Assembly (NCBI RefSeq): GCF_017873955.1
Contig: NZ_JAGGKS010000007.1
Coordinates: 62,001-126,000 of the forward strand
Direction of reading: 5' to 3'
Origin: Sedimentibacter acidaminivorans
Lineage (GTDB): Bacteria; Bacillota; Clostridia; Tissierellales; Sedimentibacteraceae
Length of the DNA: 64,000 nucleotides
Shown: piece by piece, positions 54,796 to 64,000 of the stretch
Numbering within the stretch: position 1 is the first letter of the stretch
Layout of the letters: every line of letters starts with the position of its first letter
The notes under the pieces: model-generated
Told to the model about the DNA's origin: nothing
Seen by the model: the letters and a program-made list of their open reading frames with translations, nothing else
Databases searched by the model: none
Translations under genes and position numbers: made by a program

Positions 54796-54869
54796 AATAA
54801 TAATGCATTTATCCTCTTTGTATATAAAATTTTATGTATTGGTAGGGTAGTTATGAAGGGAGACAAACG

Positions 54870-56060
54870 ATGTTTGAATTAATTAAGCAATTTTGGGCAG
54901 GTACAGGCTTTGCCAATTTATTTACTCTTACACAATTAGAGTTATTTGGGTTTAATGTAAACCTTCCAGGTAACTTAATAATGATTTGTATTGCATGTAC
55001 GTTTTTATATTTAGCAATTAAAAAAGGTTATGAGCCATATTTATTAATACCAATAGCATTTGGTATGTTATTAGTAAATCTTCCATTAGCAGGACTTATG
55101 GATCACCCTGTTGGAGATCAAAACGGAGGGTTATTATATTACTTATATCAAGGAACTAATTTAGGAATATATCCACCACTTATATTTTTATGTATAGGAG
55201 CTGGAACGGATTTTGGGCCATTAATAGCTAACCCAAGAAGTTTATTGCTAGGAGCTGCAGCACAATTTGGTATATTTTTTACATTTTTAGGAGCTATAAT
55301 ACTTAATACTTCAGGAATAGTTGACTTTTCTGGAGCAGAAGCAGCGTCAATTGCAATAATAGGTGGAGCGGATGGACCTACGGCACTTTATTTAACAAGT
55401 AAGTTAGCACCACATTTATTAGGACCGATAGCAATTGCGGCATATTCATATATGGCATTGGTTCCAATTATTCAACCACCAATTATGAAAGCATTGACAA
55501 CAGAAGAAGAAAGAAAAGTTAAGATGCAACAATTGAGACCAGTTAGCAAAACTGAAAAGATTTTATTCCCTATAGTAGTTTCAATATTTACTATACTATT
55601 ATTACCTTCTTCAGCTGCTTTAATAGGTATGTTGATGCTTGGTAATTTATTCAAAGAATCTGGCGTTGTTCCAAAATTAACTGAAACAGCATCAAATTCA
55701 CTATTATATATTGTAACTATAGCATTAGGAATTACAGTTGGAGCTAAGGCAAATGCAGTAGCATTTTTAAATACTAAAACATTAATGATATTATTCTTAG
55801 GACTTGCTGCATTTAGTGTAGGAACAGCGACAGGAATATTGTTTGGTAAAATAATGTATAAAACAAGCGGTGGAAAGATAAACCCACTTATAGGAGCAGC
55901 TGGAGTATCAGCAGTACCAATGGCAGCTAGAGTTGTTCAAAAAGAAGGACAAAAATACAATCCTTCAAACTTCTTGTTAATGCATGCAATGGGACCAAAC
56001 GTAGCAGGTGTTATTGGATCAGCAGTAGCAGCAGGATTACTATTAATGTTCTTCAGTTAA
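54870..56060 (+). CDS. Na+-translocating decarboxylase beta subunit (OadB/GcdB/MmdB family)
   Basis: 396 aa integral membrane protein with about nine spans. Family hallmarks: [30 protein letters not shown] with the Na+-binding Asp168, and the conserved C-terminal [16 protein letters not shown]. It decarboxylates the carboxybiotin carried by its partner and uses the energy to pump Na+ out. The alpha (carboxyltransferase) and biotin-carrier genes are not nearby, so the substrate (oxaloacetate, methylmalonyl-CoA, glutaconyl-CoA or malonate) cannot be told. In amino-acid fermenters, glutaconyl-CoA or methylmalonyl-CoA are the usual choices. Confidence 0.92.
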   Translation: MFELIKQFWAGTGFANLFTLTQLELFGFNVNLPGNLIMICIACTFLYLAIKKGYEPYLLIPIAFGMLLVNLPLAGLMDHPVGDQNGGLLYYLYQGTNLGIYPPLIFLCIGAGTDFGPLIANPRSLLLGAAAQFGIFFTFLGAIILNTSGIVDFSGAEAASIAIIGGADGPTALYLTSKLAPHLLGPIAIAAYSYMALVPIIQPPIMKALTTEEERKVKMQQLRPVSKTEKILFPIVVSIFTILLLPSSAALIGMLMLGNLFKESGVVPKLTETASNSLLYIVTIALGITVGAKANAVAFLNTKTLMILFLGLAAFSVGTATGILFGKIMYKTSGGKINPLIGAAGVSAVPMAARVVQKEGQKYNPSNFLLMHAMGPNVAGVIGSAVAAGLLLMFFS

Positions 56061-56091
56061 GATAATATTGGTTTATATTATATAAATATAT

Positions 56092-56130
56092 AAAAAACGA
56101 AGCATATAAAATTAATATGCTTCGTTTTTT
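56092..56130 (+). terminator. Strong bidirectional terminator
   Basis: AAAAAACGAAGCATAT (56092-56107) pairs perfectly with ATATGCTTCGTTTTTT (56115-56130), between convergent genes. Confidence 0.92.
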
Positions 56131-56152
56131 AGTATTTAACATTTTGATTTAT

Positions 56153-56632
56153 TTATAAAGACAATTCATTAACCATTTTTTCAATACTATCAGTATCAAT
56201 TTCTGTAAGTTTACGGTTGTCAAGCTTGTAATTTTTAACTACTGTTTTCATAACTAATTTATCAAAAAATTTATAAGGTTTAACCTTTAATTTTCCGCCA
56301 AAGCATTCTATAGAAGTAGAATGATTAAGAAGCCTCTTGGGAAAATTATGTAATATATACTGGTTAGCTTTTTCAGGAAATGCACAACATAGATAAATTG
56401 ATGTTCTTTTTTTTAGGAGTTCTTCAATATTATCACCAATAAAATTTTTTACATCAGAATGAATATAATTAAATCTTATACAGCTGCCAATAATAATTGT
56501 ATCATACAAAGATAAATCAGGTTTTTTTCGGGATAGATTTATAACCTCAGATTCAGGTAACTTTTCATTTAAAATTTTAGCGCATGTTTCTGTTGTATTA
56601 TTTTTACTTGCATATGCAATAAGAATACTCAT
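56153..56632 (-). CDS. Flavodoxin-fold protein (Flavodoxin_5/HemG-like)
   Basis: 159 aa. The N-terminal LIAYASKNNTTETCAKIL resembles the FMN phosphate loop (S/T)xTGxT but with Thr-Thr for Thr-Gly, and SLYDTIIIGSCIRFNYIHSDV is the following strand and substrate loop of menaquinone-dependent protoporphyrinogen oxidase-like flavodoxins. ASP/Glu pattern and size fit a soluble flavodoxin. Absent neighbouring heme genes make a specific heme role uncertain. ATG with an upstream purine-rich stretch. Confidence 0.75.
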   Translation of the reverse strand: MSILIAYASKNNTTETCAKILNEKLPESEVINLSRKKPDLSLYDTIIIGSCIRFNYIHSDVKNFIGDNIEELLKKRTSIYLCCAFPEKANQYILHNFPKRLLNHSTSIECFGGKLKVKPYKFFDKLVMKTVVKNYKLDNRKLTEIDTDSIEKMVNELSL

Positions 56633-56968
56633 TATTTTCTCCTGTTAAAAATTTTTCTAATTTGTGATTAAATCATTTTAATACATTGTTAGGTACCTTT
56701 AATATATAAAATCATACTTTGACTGCGGATAAATGTCAAGGAGATTTTTAATTGTTGAAAAGTATTAAATAAATATTCAGTTTTTCTATTTAAAGCGGAG
56801 TATTTGCTTATACAAAACTACGTTATTTCATAGTAAAACATTTGCCTATTTACAAATGAATAAAATAATGCTAAAATTATCTTTAGTGATATTTATAGAA
56901 TCCATGAATAAAATGCAAAAAAGTATTTCTGGATGAGGTTCGGAAAAAATAGAAATGAGGTTAATAAT
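56633..56968 (+). promoter_or_regulatory. 336-base divergent region with candidate promoters for the chemoreceptor
   Basis: Two candidates face right. TAAA (56707-56710)-14 bases-GCGGATAA (56725-56732) resembles the flagellar sigma-28 consensus (TAAA-N15-GCCGATAA), which would suit a chemotaxis gene. TTTACA (56849-56854)-17 bases-TAAAAT (56872-56877) is a SigA-like alternative. Otherwise AT-rich without structure. Confidence 0.4.
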
Positions 56969-58690
56969 ATGATGTATTTATTAATTATTTTTGGAATAGT
57001 TATCCTTGTTGAAGCTTTAATCATTTATAAAGTTAGTAATAAAAACAATAACAGAAATATAATTGTTGAAACTAATAAAGAAATAGATAAGAAAAAGGAT
57101 TTATCTGACAAGTACTTAAAACTAATAAGTAGATTTTCATTTTCCGTAGATGAAATATATATGGAAATGAAAGAAATATCTCATAAGGTTGAGGGTGTTA
57201 TGTCAGAATCTGAAGAACAGGCTTCAAATATGATTTCTATATCTGGCGTAGTAGAAGATATTTATAACAATGTTGAAATTAATCTTACTAATTCAGAAGC
57301 GTCCTCTGAAATATCAAAAAAAAGTCATGAAGAGTTATATGCTAAGATTATTGGACTTAAAGAAAACATTGATGAGCTTTCAAGTGTTAGAAGCTTACTA
57401 AATGAAACAAGCAGTTCAATTGTAGTTTTAGAGGATAAAACTTTGAGTGCAGAATCTTTAATTGGTCGAATAAATAATATTTCCTTGCAAACTAATTTAC
57501 TAGCTCTAAATGCTTCTATTGAAGCAGCTAGAGCTGGTGAATATGGAAAAGGTTTTTCTGTAATTGCGGATGAGATAAGGAAATTAGCAGTTGAAACAAG
57601 TGAGGTAACCAATGTTATATCTGAAATTATAAAAGAGTTAAGAGACTCATTTATGAATACTAAAGATGGTTTAATTGATGTTCTTGATAAAATTGAAGAA
57701 CAAACAATAAGTATAGATAAAAGTATAGGTAGCTTTGAGAATGTTGAAAAAATTTCTAAAGAATTGCATAGTAAAACTAATGACATATCATTTAATTCTA
57801 AAAAGGTAGTAGAACAGATTTCTAATCTTAAAGAATTCATTAATTCTATAATATTATCTGTTGAATCAGTAACAAAATCGATTGTAGATGTAAATCAGTC
57901 TGTTGTAGAAGAAACTAAATCGGTAGACAACTTAAATGGTAATATAAGTAAATTTGAAGAAGTAAACTTTGAATTTTTAGAATTAGTAAAACAAGAGAAT
58001 TCTAGTAAAAAAATTATAGTAGCAACTGCTCCGTATGAGCCGTTTATAATTTATGATAGTGAGAAGGATACTGTTTCGGGAATTGATGTTGATATAATCA
58101 ATAAAATATATTCTGATTCAGGTTATCAAATAGAGTATAAAATTGTACCATGGGATACTTCTATCAATATGCTAAAAAATGGATTAGCGGACATTATTCC
58201 AACGATAGCAATAAACAAAGAAAGGGAAGAATTTTTAAATTTCAGTATAAATTATAGAACCGAAAGCAAATATAACTTTTATACAAGTAAAGAAAATAAT
58301 ATTTCTATTGAAAGCATAAAAGATTTAAGCAATAAACGAGTAGGGGTTTTAGCAGGATATACTTATTATTCTGATTTTGATAAAAATGGTACATTCCATA
58401 GGGATTTTAGTGTTAAGGAAGAAATAATGTTAAAAAAATTATTGAAGGGTCAAATTGATGTAATTATTTTAAACTCTTATTCTGGTGATTACATAATTAA
58501 AAAAATGAGACTTGGTAATAAAATTAAGTTAGAAAATTATAAACATGTAGAAGCGGATACTACAGAAACTAGATTAGGTTTTTGCAAGATTAAAAATAAT
58601 AAAGAGGCTATTGATTTGTTTAATAAAAAATATTTTGAGTTAGAAAATGATGGTACAATAAAGAAAATAACAAAAAAATATTTAGTTTAA
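56969..58690 (+). CDS. Methyl-accepting chemotaxis-like protein fused to a C-terminal solute-binding domain
   Basis: 573 aa from ATG 56969 (GAGG 8 bases upstream; an upstream ATG at 56933 lacks one). One membrane helix at residues 2-21. Residues about 60-340 are an MCP signalling coiled coil with the hairpin tip [20 protein letters not shown]. Residues about 348-573 are a family 3 solute-binding domain ([41 protein letters not shown]). The order is reversed: binding domains normally precede the membrane helix. With only one helix, the binding domain should be in the cytoplasm beside the signalling domain. Ligand probably an amino acid or similar; the function could be intracellular metabolite sensing. 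Confidence 0.85.
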   Translation: MMYLLIIFGIVILVEALIIYKVSNKNNNRNIIVETNKEIDKKKDLSDKYLKLISRFSFSVDEIYMEMKEISHKVEGVMSESEEQASNMISISGVVEDIYNNVEINLTNSEASSEISKKSHEELYAKIIGLKENIDELSSVRSLLNETSSSIVVLEDKTLSAESLIGRINNISLQTNLLALNASIEAARAGEYGKGFSVIADEIRKLAVETSEVTNVISEIIKELRDSFMNTKDGLIDVLDKIEEQTISIDKSIGSFENVEKISKELHSKTNDISFNSKKVVEQISNLKEFINSIILSVESVTKSIVDVNQSVVEETKSVDNLNGNISKFEEVNFEFLELVKQENSSKKIIVATAPYEPFIIYDSEKDTVSGIDVDIINKIYSDSGYQIEYKIVPWDTSINMLKNGLADIIPTIAINKEREEFLNFSINYRTESKYNFYTSKENNISIESIKDLSNKRVGVLAGYTYYSDFDKNGTFHRDFSVKEEIMLKKLLKGQIDVIILNSYSGDYIIKKMRLGNKIKLENYKHVEADTTETRLGFCKIKNNKEAIDLFNKKYFELENDGTIKKITKKYLV

Positions 58691-58736
58691 AAAATTCAAA
58701 TACTTCAATATTTGTAAATTGTTACTAGAAATAGCT

Positions 58737-58767
58737 AGTAGGTTCAATTAAAAGAGCCTACTTTTTT
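58737..58767 (+). terminator. Terminator after the chemoreceptor
   Basis: AGTAGGTTC (58737-58745) pairs with GAGCCTACT (58754-58762) with one G-U, then six T. Confidence 0.85.
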
Positions 58768-58789
58768 GTTTTAAATTGAGTAATAAACA

Positions 58790-58818
58790 TTGGAATTTAT
58801 ATAAATACATTGTATAAT
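58790..58818 (+). promoter_or_regulatory. Promoter of the MBL-fold gene
   Basis: TTGGAA (58790-58795), 17-base spacer, TATAAT (58813-58818), 58 bases before the start codon. Confidence 0.65.
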
Positions 58819-58875
58819 GTACTGATAGATAAATGAAAATAACATTTAAATTATATCAAGAGGTTAATATTAAAG

Positions 58876-59781
58876 ATGAAAATATACAATATAAAAGGAA
58901 ATACATATTATTTTGAAACAAAATTTGCATATATGCCATTTTATAAAATCAATGAAAATGAAATAATTATGCTTGATTCAGGATCATATGATATGGATGA
59001 AAAAGTTATAAAGGAATTAATTTCACAATACAAATTTATTGTTAAAGCAGTAATATGCACCCATGCACATATTGACCATGTAGGAAATAATTCTTGGCTT
59101 AAAGAAAAATATAATACTGAAATAATAATGCCTGAATATGAAAGTATGACATGCAATTCAATGCATAATATTAGAGCATATCGGTTACCTTCCATTACAA
59201 AACGAATGGAAAAAAGATTAGAAACAAATATAAGTATGACGGATAGAAAAATATCTGATAAAGATAAATTTGTTGAAGTTTGTGAAAGGAAATTTGAGAT
59301 AGTTCAGTTGTATGGACATACACATTACCACATAGGAATAATTACACCTGATGATGTTTTTTATATAGGAGATTCTCTCATGGGAAGAGATGAATTAAAT
59401 GATACTAAAATAGTCTATATTGACGATATAGCGATAGATCTTGAAACAAAAGAAAAACTTAGGCGAATAAAATGTGATAAATATATTTTAGCACATAAAG
59501 GAATATATGATGATATTAATCAGATTATTGATGACAATATAGACTATTTGGAAAATCATATGAAACTAATTATAGAAATAATTAAAAAACCTATGACAAT
59601 GAGTGAAATTTTACAAAAAATATTTAAAAAATTAGATATAAGTAATAATGTCAGCACATATATTCTTGCTGAAAAGATGATTAAACCATATATTTATTAC
59701 TTGATTGATAATGGTGTTGTTAAAATAGAAGTCATTGATAATTCATTGAAATATAATTTTAATAAACATAATGCCATATAA
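58876..59781 (+). CDS. MBL-fold metallo-hydrolase
   Basis: 301 aa. Metal-binding HAHIDH (in ICTHAHIDHVG), later His in YGHTHYHIG, Asp in FYIGDSLMG and His in YILAHKG complete the two-metal site of the metallo-beta-lactamase superfamily. The C-terminal 75 residues (MTMSEILQKIFKKLDIS...YYLIDNGVVKIEV) look like a winged helix, as in some MBL hydrolases. No signal peptide; cytoplasmic. The substrate is unknown; a lipid or thioester hydrolase role would be typical. Confidence 0.85.
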   Translation: MKIYNIKGNTYYFETKFAYMPFYKINENEIIMLDSGSYDMDEKVIKELISQYKFIVKAVICTHAHIDHVGNNSWLKEKYNTEIIMPEYESMTCNSMHNIRAYRLPSITKRMEKRLETNISMTDRKISDKDKFVEVCERKFEIVQLYGHTHYHIGIITPDDVFYIGDSLMGRDELNDTKIVYIDDIAIDLETKEKLRRIKCDKYILAHKGIYDDINQIIDDNIDYLENHMKLIIEIIKKPMTMSEILQKIFKKLDISNNVSTYILAEKMIKPYIYYLIDNGVVKIEVIDNSLKYNFNKHNAI

Positions 59782-59974
59782 TAGATGATATTACTTAAAA
59801 ACAGTGCCAAAAGTAAATTTTCATGCGTAAAATTAGTAATTATATTGCTTTTTAAGTGATATTAAGTTAATATAGTACAATATAGATAAATAAAAATCGG
59901 ATTCTGAAATAAGTTTAAATAATTTGCAATTATTATGCAGATTTTGGAATAAAGAAAAGAGAAAAATATAAAAT

Positions 59975-61288
59975 ATGAAATTTGAAAATTTAAATTTAAT
60001 TGAACCAATCTTAAAAGCCTTAAATGATGAAGGATATGTGAGCCCATCTCCTATACAGGAGCAATCCATCCCATCGGTTATTGAAGGAAGAGATTTAATT
60101 GGTTGTGCACAAACAGGAACTGGAAAAACAGCAGCATTTGCGATACCAATTATACAAAAAATACATGAACAAAAAAACAAAGGCTCAAAACGACAAATAC
60201 AATCCTTAATATTGACCCCAACCAGGGAACTAGCAGTACAGATTAAGGATAGTTTTATCTCATATGGCCGATATACAAATTTGAAATATTGTGCAATATT
60301 TGGAGGCGTTTCACAAAAACCACAGACGGAAGCATTGAGAAGAGGTGTGGATGTTTTAATAGCTACGCCTGGTAGACTTAATGATTTAATAAATCAAAGA
60401 CAAGTTAATTTGCAAAATGTAAAAATGTTTGTTCTTGATGAGGCAGATCGTATGCTTGATATGGGATTTATACATGATGTTAAAAAGATAATTTCATGCA
60501 TACCACAAGAAAGACAGACATTACTTTTTTCAGCAACAATGCCATCTGAGATTACAAAACTAATAAATAAAATATTGATTAATCCAGTTAAGGTTGCAGT
60601 TACACCTGTATCATCAACAGTTGACATAATAAAACAATATGTATACTTTGTAGATAAGGTAAATAAGAAAAATTTGTTGGTGCACCTTTTGAATAACAGT
60701 GATATAACATCGGCATTAGTTTTCACTCGAACAAAGCATGAGGCTGACAAAGTTGTAAAAATTCTAGAAGCAAGCAAAATAAAATCACAGGCAATCCATG
60801 GAGATAAATCTCAGAATAATAGACAGGCAGCTTTGAATAGTTTCAAAAAAGGTGAAATAAGAGTTCTTGTAGCAACTGATATAGCAGCTAGAGGAATAGA
60901 TATTGATGAATTATCACATGTAATAAACTATAATTTACCAAATATGCCAGAAACCTATGTTCATAGAATAGGTAGAACAGGTAGAGCAGGTCTCGGCGGA
61001 ACCGCTATTTCATTTTGTGAATATGAAGAAAAACCATATTTAAAAGATATACAAAAGCTTATAAACAAAAATATTACAGTAGTAGATGACAATCCATATC
61101 CTATGATAATTAACTATGTTGTACCAAAAAATGAGAAACAATCACGTAGACAAGTTATTGCGAGAGTAGAAAATGATAGAAACAAGCATCAGAGAGATGC
61201 ATCAAAAAAGAATTCATTTACTTCTAAAGGTAAGGGAAACAAAACGAGTTCTAAAAAACCATACTCTAGAAATAGTAGAAATGGTTAA
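59975..61288 (+). CDS. DEAD-box RNA helicase (RhlE/CshA-type)
   Basis: 437 aa with all motifs: Q-motif region PSPIQEQSIP, motif I AQTGTGKT, Ia PTRELAVQ, Ib TPGRL, II DEAD, III SAT, V ATDIAARGID and VI HRIGRTGRAG. A short basic, Ser/Lys/Arg-rich C-terminal tail (about 385-437) binds RNA nonspecifically. It unwinds rRNA/mRNA structures in the cytoplasm, probably in ribosome assembly, and is often cold-induced. Its ribosome binding site (AAAGAGA) is weak. A TTGCTT-17-TAATAT promoter is possible at 59845-59873. Confidence 0.93.
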   Translation: MKFENLNLIEPILKALNDEGYVSPSPIQEQSIPSVIEGRDLIGCAQTGTGKTAAFAIPIIQKIHEQKNKGSKRQIQSLILTPTRELAVQIKDSFISYGRYTNLKYCAIFGGVSQKPQTEALRRGVDVLIATPGRLNDLINQRQVNLQNVKMFVLDEADRMLDMGFIHDVKKIISCIPQERQTLLFSATMPSEITKLINKILINPVKVAVTPVSSTVDIIKQYVYFVDKVNKKNLLVHLLNNSDITSALVFTRTKHEADKVVKILEASKIKSQAIHGDKSQNNRQAALNSFKKGEIRVLVATDIAARGIDIDELSHVINYNLPNMPETYVHRIGRTGRAGLGGTAISFCEYEEKPYLKDIQKLINKNITVVDDNPYPMIINYVVPKNEKQSRRQVIARVENDRNKHQRDASKKNSFTSKGKGNKTSSKKPYSRNSRNG

Positions 61289-61356
61289 GACGTATTATTG
61301 CTTGTTTACGCAGTTACAAGTAATATAAAATTCAAATATAAAAACTAATTATATAA

Positions 61357-61385
61357 TTGACAATGAGAATATTTTTTGATAATCT
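61357..61385 (+). promoter_or_regulatory. Probable promoter of guaA overlapping a dyad
   Basis: TTGACA (61357-61362), 17-base spacer, TAATCT (61380-61385). It overlaps ACAATGAGA (61360-61368)/TCTCATTGT (61383-61391), which could end the helicase transcript or serve as an operator. No purine riboswitch is seen in the leader. Confidence 0.45.
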
Positions 61386-61439
61386 CATTGTAATTAAAAT
61401 TGTCAAATAGGTAAATATTTATTTATAAAGGAGAATAAT

Positions 61440-62972
61440 ATGATATTAATAGTTGATTTTGGCGCACAGTACAGTCAGCTTATTGCTAGAAGAGTAAGAG
61501 AAGCGAAGGTCTATTGTGAGATAATTCCATATACTTATTCAATTGAACAAATCAAAGAAAAAAATCCTAAAGGGATAATACTTTCAGGTGGACCAGCAAG
61601 TGTTTATGTTGAAAATGCTCCAAAAGTTTCAAGTGAAATTTTCAACTTAGGGATTCCAGTTCTAGGTATATGCTATGGAGGACAATTTATAGCTCAGGAA
61701 TTTGGAGGAAAAGTTAAAAGGGCCGATTCAAGAGAATACGGCAGGGTAAAGCTTGAAATTAATTTGAATGATGGTTTATTTAAAGATATAGAACAAGATT
61801 CGCTTTGCTGGATGAGCCATACAGATTATATTGAAAAAGCACCAGAAAATTTTGAAATAACTGCTAAATCAGAAACATGTCCGGTATGTGCTATGAAAAA
61901 TGAAGAAAAGAAAGTATATGCGTTACAGTTCCATCCAGAGGTTGAACATACAGAAAAAGGAAGAGAAGTTATAAATAATTTTCTTTACAATGTATGCGAT
62001 TTAAAAGAAGATTGGGACATGGGAGATTACTGTCAAGAATCAATCGACAAAATTAAAGCGCAGGTAGGCGACAAAAAGGCATTATGTGCAATGTCTGGTG
62101 GCGTAGATTCATCAGTTGCAGCTGTTATGGTTCACAAAGCAATAGGTTCAAATTTAATATGCGTATTTGTAGACCATGGACTCCTTAGAAAAGATGAAGG
62201 AGACGAAGTTGAAAGAGTATTTAAAGACAAATTTAATATGAATTTAATTAGAGTTAATGCACGGGAAAGATTCCTAGGAAAATTAGCAGGAGTAACAGAT
62301 CCAGAAACTAAGAGAAAAATTATAGGCAATGAATTTATTAGAGTCTTTGAAGAAGAAAAACAAAGACTTAAAGAAGAATTTGGACATATAGATTATTTGG
62401 TTCAGGGTACTATTTACCCAGATGTTATAGAAAGTGGAACTGCGACAGCTCAAGTAATTAAAAGTCACCATAACGTTGGAGGACTTCCTGATGATGTTGA
62501 TTTTGAACTATTAGAACCATTAAGACAACTATTTAAGGATGAGGTTAGACAAGTTGGAAGAGAGCTTGGAATTCCAGAGGAAGTAGTTGAAAGACAACCA
62601 TTCCCAGGACCAGGTCTAGCTATAAGAGTTCTAGGAGAAATTACAGAAGAAAAGCTGAAAATAGTTAGAGATGCAGACTTTATATTCAGAGATGAAATAA
62701 AAAAAGCAGGACTCCAAAACAAAATTTGGCAATACTTTGCTTGCTTACCTAATATAAAAAGCGTAGGAGTTATGGGTGATGTTAGAACATACTCACACAC
62801 AGTAGCCTTAAGAGCAGTAACATCTTCAGACGGAATGACATCAGATTGGGCAAGAATACCATACGATGTGTTAGAAAAAGTATCAAACAGAATAGTAAAC
62901 GAAGTGGACAATGTAAATCGTATAGTGTACGACGTTACAAGCAAGCCACCTTCAACTATTGAGTGGGAATAG
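61440..62972 (+). CDS. guaA: GMP synthase (glutamine-hydrolysing)
   Basis: 510 aa, full length. Residues 1-190 are the class I glutamine amidotransferase with nucleophile Cys78 in GICYGGQ and the His-Glu of FHPEVEH. Residues about 195-390 are the ATP pyrophosphatase with SGGVDSSV P-loop, followed by the C-terminal dimerisation domain ending in KPPSTIEWE. It converts XMP to GMP with glutamine and ATP in the cytoplasm, last step of guanine nucleotide synthesis. AAGGAG precedes the ATG, and a strong terminator follows, so it is a single-gene unit. Confidence 0.97.
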   Translation: MILIVDFGAQYSQLIARRVREAKVYCEIIPYTYSIEQIKEKNPKGIILSGGPASVYVENAPKVSSEIFNLGIPVLGICYGGQFIAQEFGGKVKRADSREYGRVKLEINLNDGLFKDIEQDSLCWMSHTDYIEKAPENFEITAKSETCPVCAMKNEEKKVYALQFHPEVEHTEKGREVINNFLYNVCDLKEDWDMGDYCQESIDKIKAQVGDKKALCAMSGGVDSSVAAVMVHKAIGSNLICVFVDHGLLRKDEGDEVERVFKDKFNMNLIRVNARERFLGKLAGVTDPETKRKIIGNEFIRVFEEEKQRLKEEFGHIDYLVQGTIYPDVIESGTATAQVIKSHHNVGGLPDDVDFELLEPLRQLFKDEVRQVGRELGIPEEVVERQPFPGPGLAIRVLGEITEEKLKIVRDADFIFRDEIKKAGLQNKIWQYFACLPNIKSVGVMGDVRTYSHTVALRAVTSSDGMTSDWARIPYDVLEKVSNRIVNEVDNVNRIVYDVTSKPPSTIEWE

Positions 62973-62980
62973 TAAAATTA

Positions 62981-63021
62981 AAGCGTCAAACCCTTATGTT
63001 TAAAGGGTTTGGCGCTTTTTT
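62981..63021 (+). terminator. Terminator of guaA
   Basis: AAGCGTCAAACCCTT (62981-62995) pairs with AAGGGTTTGGCGCTT (63003-63017) with one G-U, followed by a T-run. Confidence 0.92.
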
Positions 63022-63158
63022 AATGTTTGGATGATATTAAATTGATATTGAATTTATTAGAAAAAGTTATAAGAGAATTCTTTCGATTTGTGACGGTAAT
63101 GACGATGATGACAGTGATATAGCCCAAGATTTTGGCGTCATTTAGGGGATGATTAAAG

Positions 63159-63227
63159 ATGGCCATAATAAGTTTTGGTAAAAAAGAGATTGAAGATTTA
63201 GAAAAAGAAAATCAATTGCAAAAATAA
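63159..63227 (+). other. 22-codon open frame, possible gene remnant
   Basis: ATG at 63159 with AGGGGATGA upstream encodes MAIISFGKKEIEDLEKENQ and stops at 63227. The preceding stretch (63064-63143) contains an acidic fragment in another frame (GNDDDDSDIAQDFGVI). Together they look like the broken end of a small gene rather than a functional one. Not assigned. Confidence 0.3.
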
Positions 63228-63249
63228 AAAAAGATATTTGTCTCAAATG

Positions 63250-63277
63250 TTGACATAGCGTCCCAAAGTGATATAAT
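63250..63277 (+). promoter_or_regulatory. Promoter of the AAA ATPase gene
   Basis: TTGACA (63250-63255), 16-base spacer, TATAAT (63272-63277), 20 bases before the start codon; GAGGTGA is the ribosome binding site. Confidence 0.75.
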
Positions 63278-63296
63278 TGTATTAGAGGTGATAATA

Positions 63297-64000
63297 ATGA
63301 AGAAGAAAAACGTTTTAAACTTAATTAAATATTATTCAGAAAAAAATGATACAGCATTTAGAAATGAGGCATACGAGATAGCCAAGTATTTTGATGAAAT
63401 TAATAATTACCAGCTATCAGAATATATCATGGGGTTACTTTCAAATACTAATACATTTTCTCCGCAGGTAGATGATTCTAAAAGTCACTATTTTAGAAAG
63501 GTGGAGACATCTTCAGAGTCATTACCTTTACCTGAAGAAATTAAAAATGATGTTTTAGGAATAGTGAATGCAGTTGGGCATAACGTTGGAATTAATAAAT
63601 TCCTATTTCAAGGACCACCAGGAACTGGTAAGACTGAATCAGTGAAACAAATAGCTAGAATCCTTGATAGAGAGCTATTTGCTGTTGACTTTAATCAGGT
63701 TATTGATAGTAAGCTTGGACAGACTGGGAAGAATATAGCGGAGTTATTTGATGAAATTCAAGAGGTCCCTAATCCGGAAAAAGTTGTTGTTCTTTTTGAT
63801 GAAATTGACATTTTAGCCGTTGATAGAATAAACTCAAATGATTTACGTGAGATGGGAAGAGCCACATCTTCAGTACTTAAAGGGCTTGATTCTATTAATA
63901 ATAAGGTGATAATCATTGCGACTACAAACTTATTTAATGCTTTTGACAAAGCATTAATTCGTAGATTTGATTCTGTAGTAGACTACGGAAGATATTCACG
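63297..64000 (+). CDS. AAA-family ATPase, 5' part, cut by the window edge (IetA-like?)
   Basis: The first 234 codons are visible. Residues 1-75 are a helical N-domain (LIKYYSEKNDTAFRNEAYEIAKYF, then SEYIMGLLS). The AAA core has Walker A GPPGTGKT, Walker B VVVLFDEID, sensor 1 IIATTN and an Arg-finger-like DKALIRRFD. This N-domain plus a single AAA core resembles the ATPases that stand beside an S8 protease in two-gene phage-defence modules (IetAS), where the ATPase precedes the protease. The protease would be beyond the window. Other cytoplasmic AAA chaperone roles remain possible. It has its own strong promoter. Confidence 0.75.
   Translation, partial: MKKKNVLNLIKYYSEKNDTAFRNEAYEIAKYFDEINNYQLSEYIMGLLSNTNTFSPQVDDSKSHYFRKVETSSESLPLPEEIKNDVLGIVNAVGHNVGINKFLFQGPPGTGKTESVKQIARILDRELFAVDFNQVIDSKLGQTGKNIAELFDEIQEVPNPEKVVVLFDEIDILAVDRINSNDLREMGRATSSVLKGLDSINNKVIIIATTNLFNAFDKALIRRFDSVVDYGRYS

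Overview
The window looks like a chromosomal piece of an anaerobic, spore-forming, low-G+C Firmicute of class Clostridia. The evidence is strongly AT-rich DNA, GGAGG-type ribosome binding sites with frequent TTG/GTG starts, a large (Alu-containing) SRP RNA, spore genes (a GerM-domain protein, CotF-type coat proteins), a Na+-pumping decarboxylase membrane subunit and amino-acid uptake and peptidase genes. A Tissierellia/Sedimentibacter- or Peptostreptococcaceae-like relative is a guess; genus cannot be read from the sequence.

Layout. 1-3.1 kb: small orphan genes and a Cof-type phosphatase. 3.2-20.9 kb: a visibly more G+C-rich block with a MalT/LAL-type LuxR regulator, two giant secreted proteins (2636 and 2055 aa, the second with three SLH domains) and a small subtilase interrupted by one in-frame TGA. 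21.2-29.2 kb: a DUF2089/SHOCT pair, a two-gene unknown operon, a PHP hydrolase, small regulators, an acyltransferase, an HD hydrolase and an IclR regulator. A 149-bp repeat element sits inside a terminator with a 25-bp target duplication. 29.5-34.7 kb: ndh2, polyprenyl diphosphate synthase, a lipoprotein with two FMN-binding repeats and ApbE, matching the core of the flavin-based extracellular electron transfer (EET) locus known from Listeria. 34.8-39.7 kb: a heterodimeric ABC exporter behind a possible attenuator, SRP RNA, and an ECF S component. 39.7-42.6 kb: spore-related and small proteins. 42.7-48.1 kb: a complete livKHMGF branched-chain amino-acid ABC operon ending in an AcuB-like CBS-ACT protein. 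48.1-52.3 kb: S9 and M42 peptidases and an AEC permease. 52.3-54.4 kb: coat proteins, an rRNA/tRNA methyltransferase and an almost pure Asn-repeat protein. 54.6-56.1 kb: a tiny OadG-like gene and oadB without a carboxyltransferase. 56.1-63.0 kb: a flavodoxin-like protein, a receptor with MCP then solute-binding domain, an MBL hydrolase, a DEAD-box helicase and guaA. The window ends inside an AAA ATPase resembling those paired with S8 proteases in defence modules.

Working together: peptide and amino-acid fermentation (peptidases, Liv transport, Na+-decarboxylase) would produce reducing equivalents; Ndh2 plus a quinone and the flavinylated lipoprotein could send them to an external acceptor. 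The most unusual items are the EET core, the surface-protein/protease island with its TGA, the element inserted in a shared terminator, and the chemoreceptor with apparently cytoplasmic ligand-binding domain.
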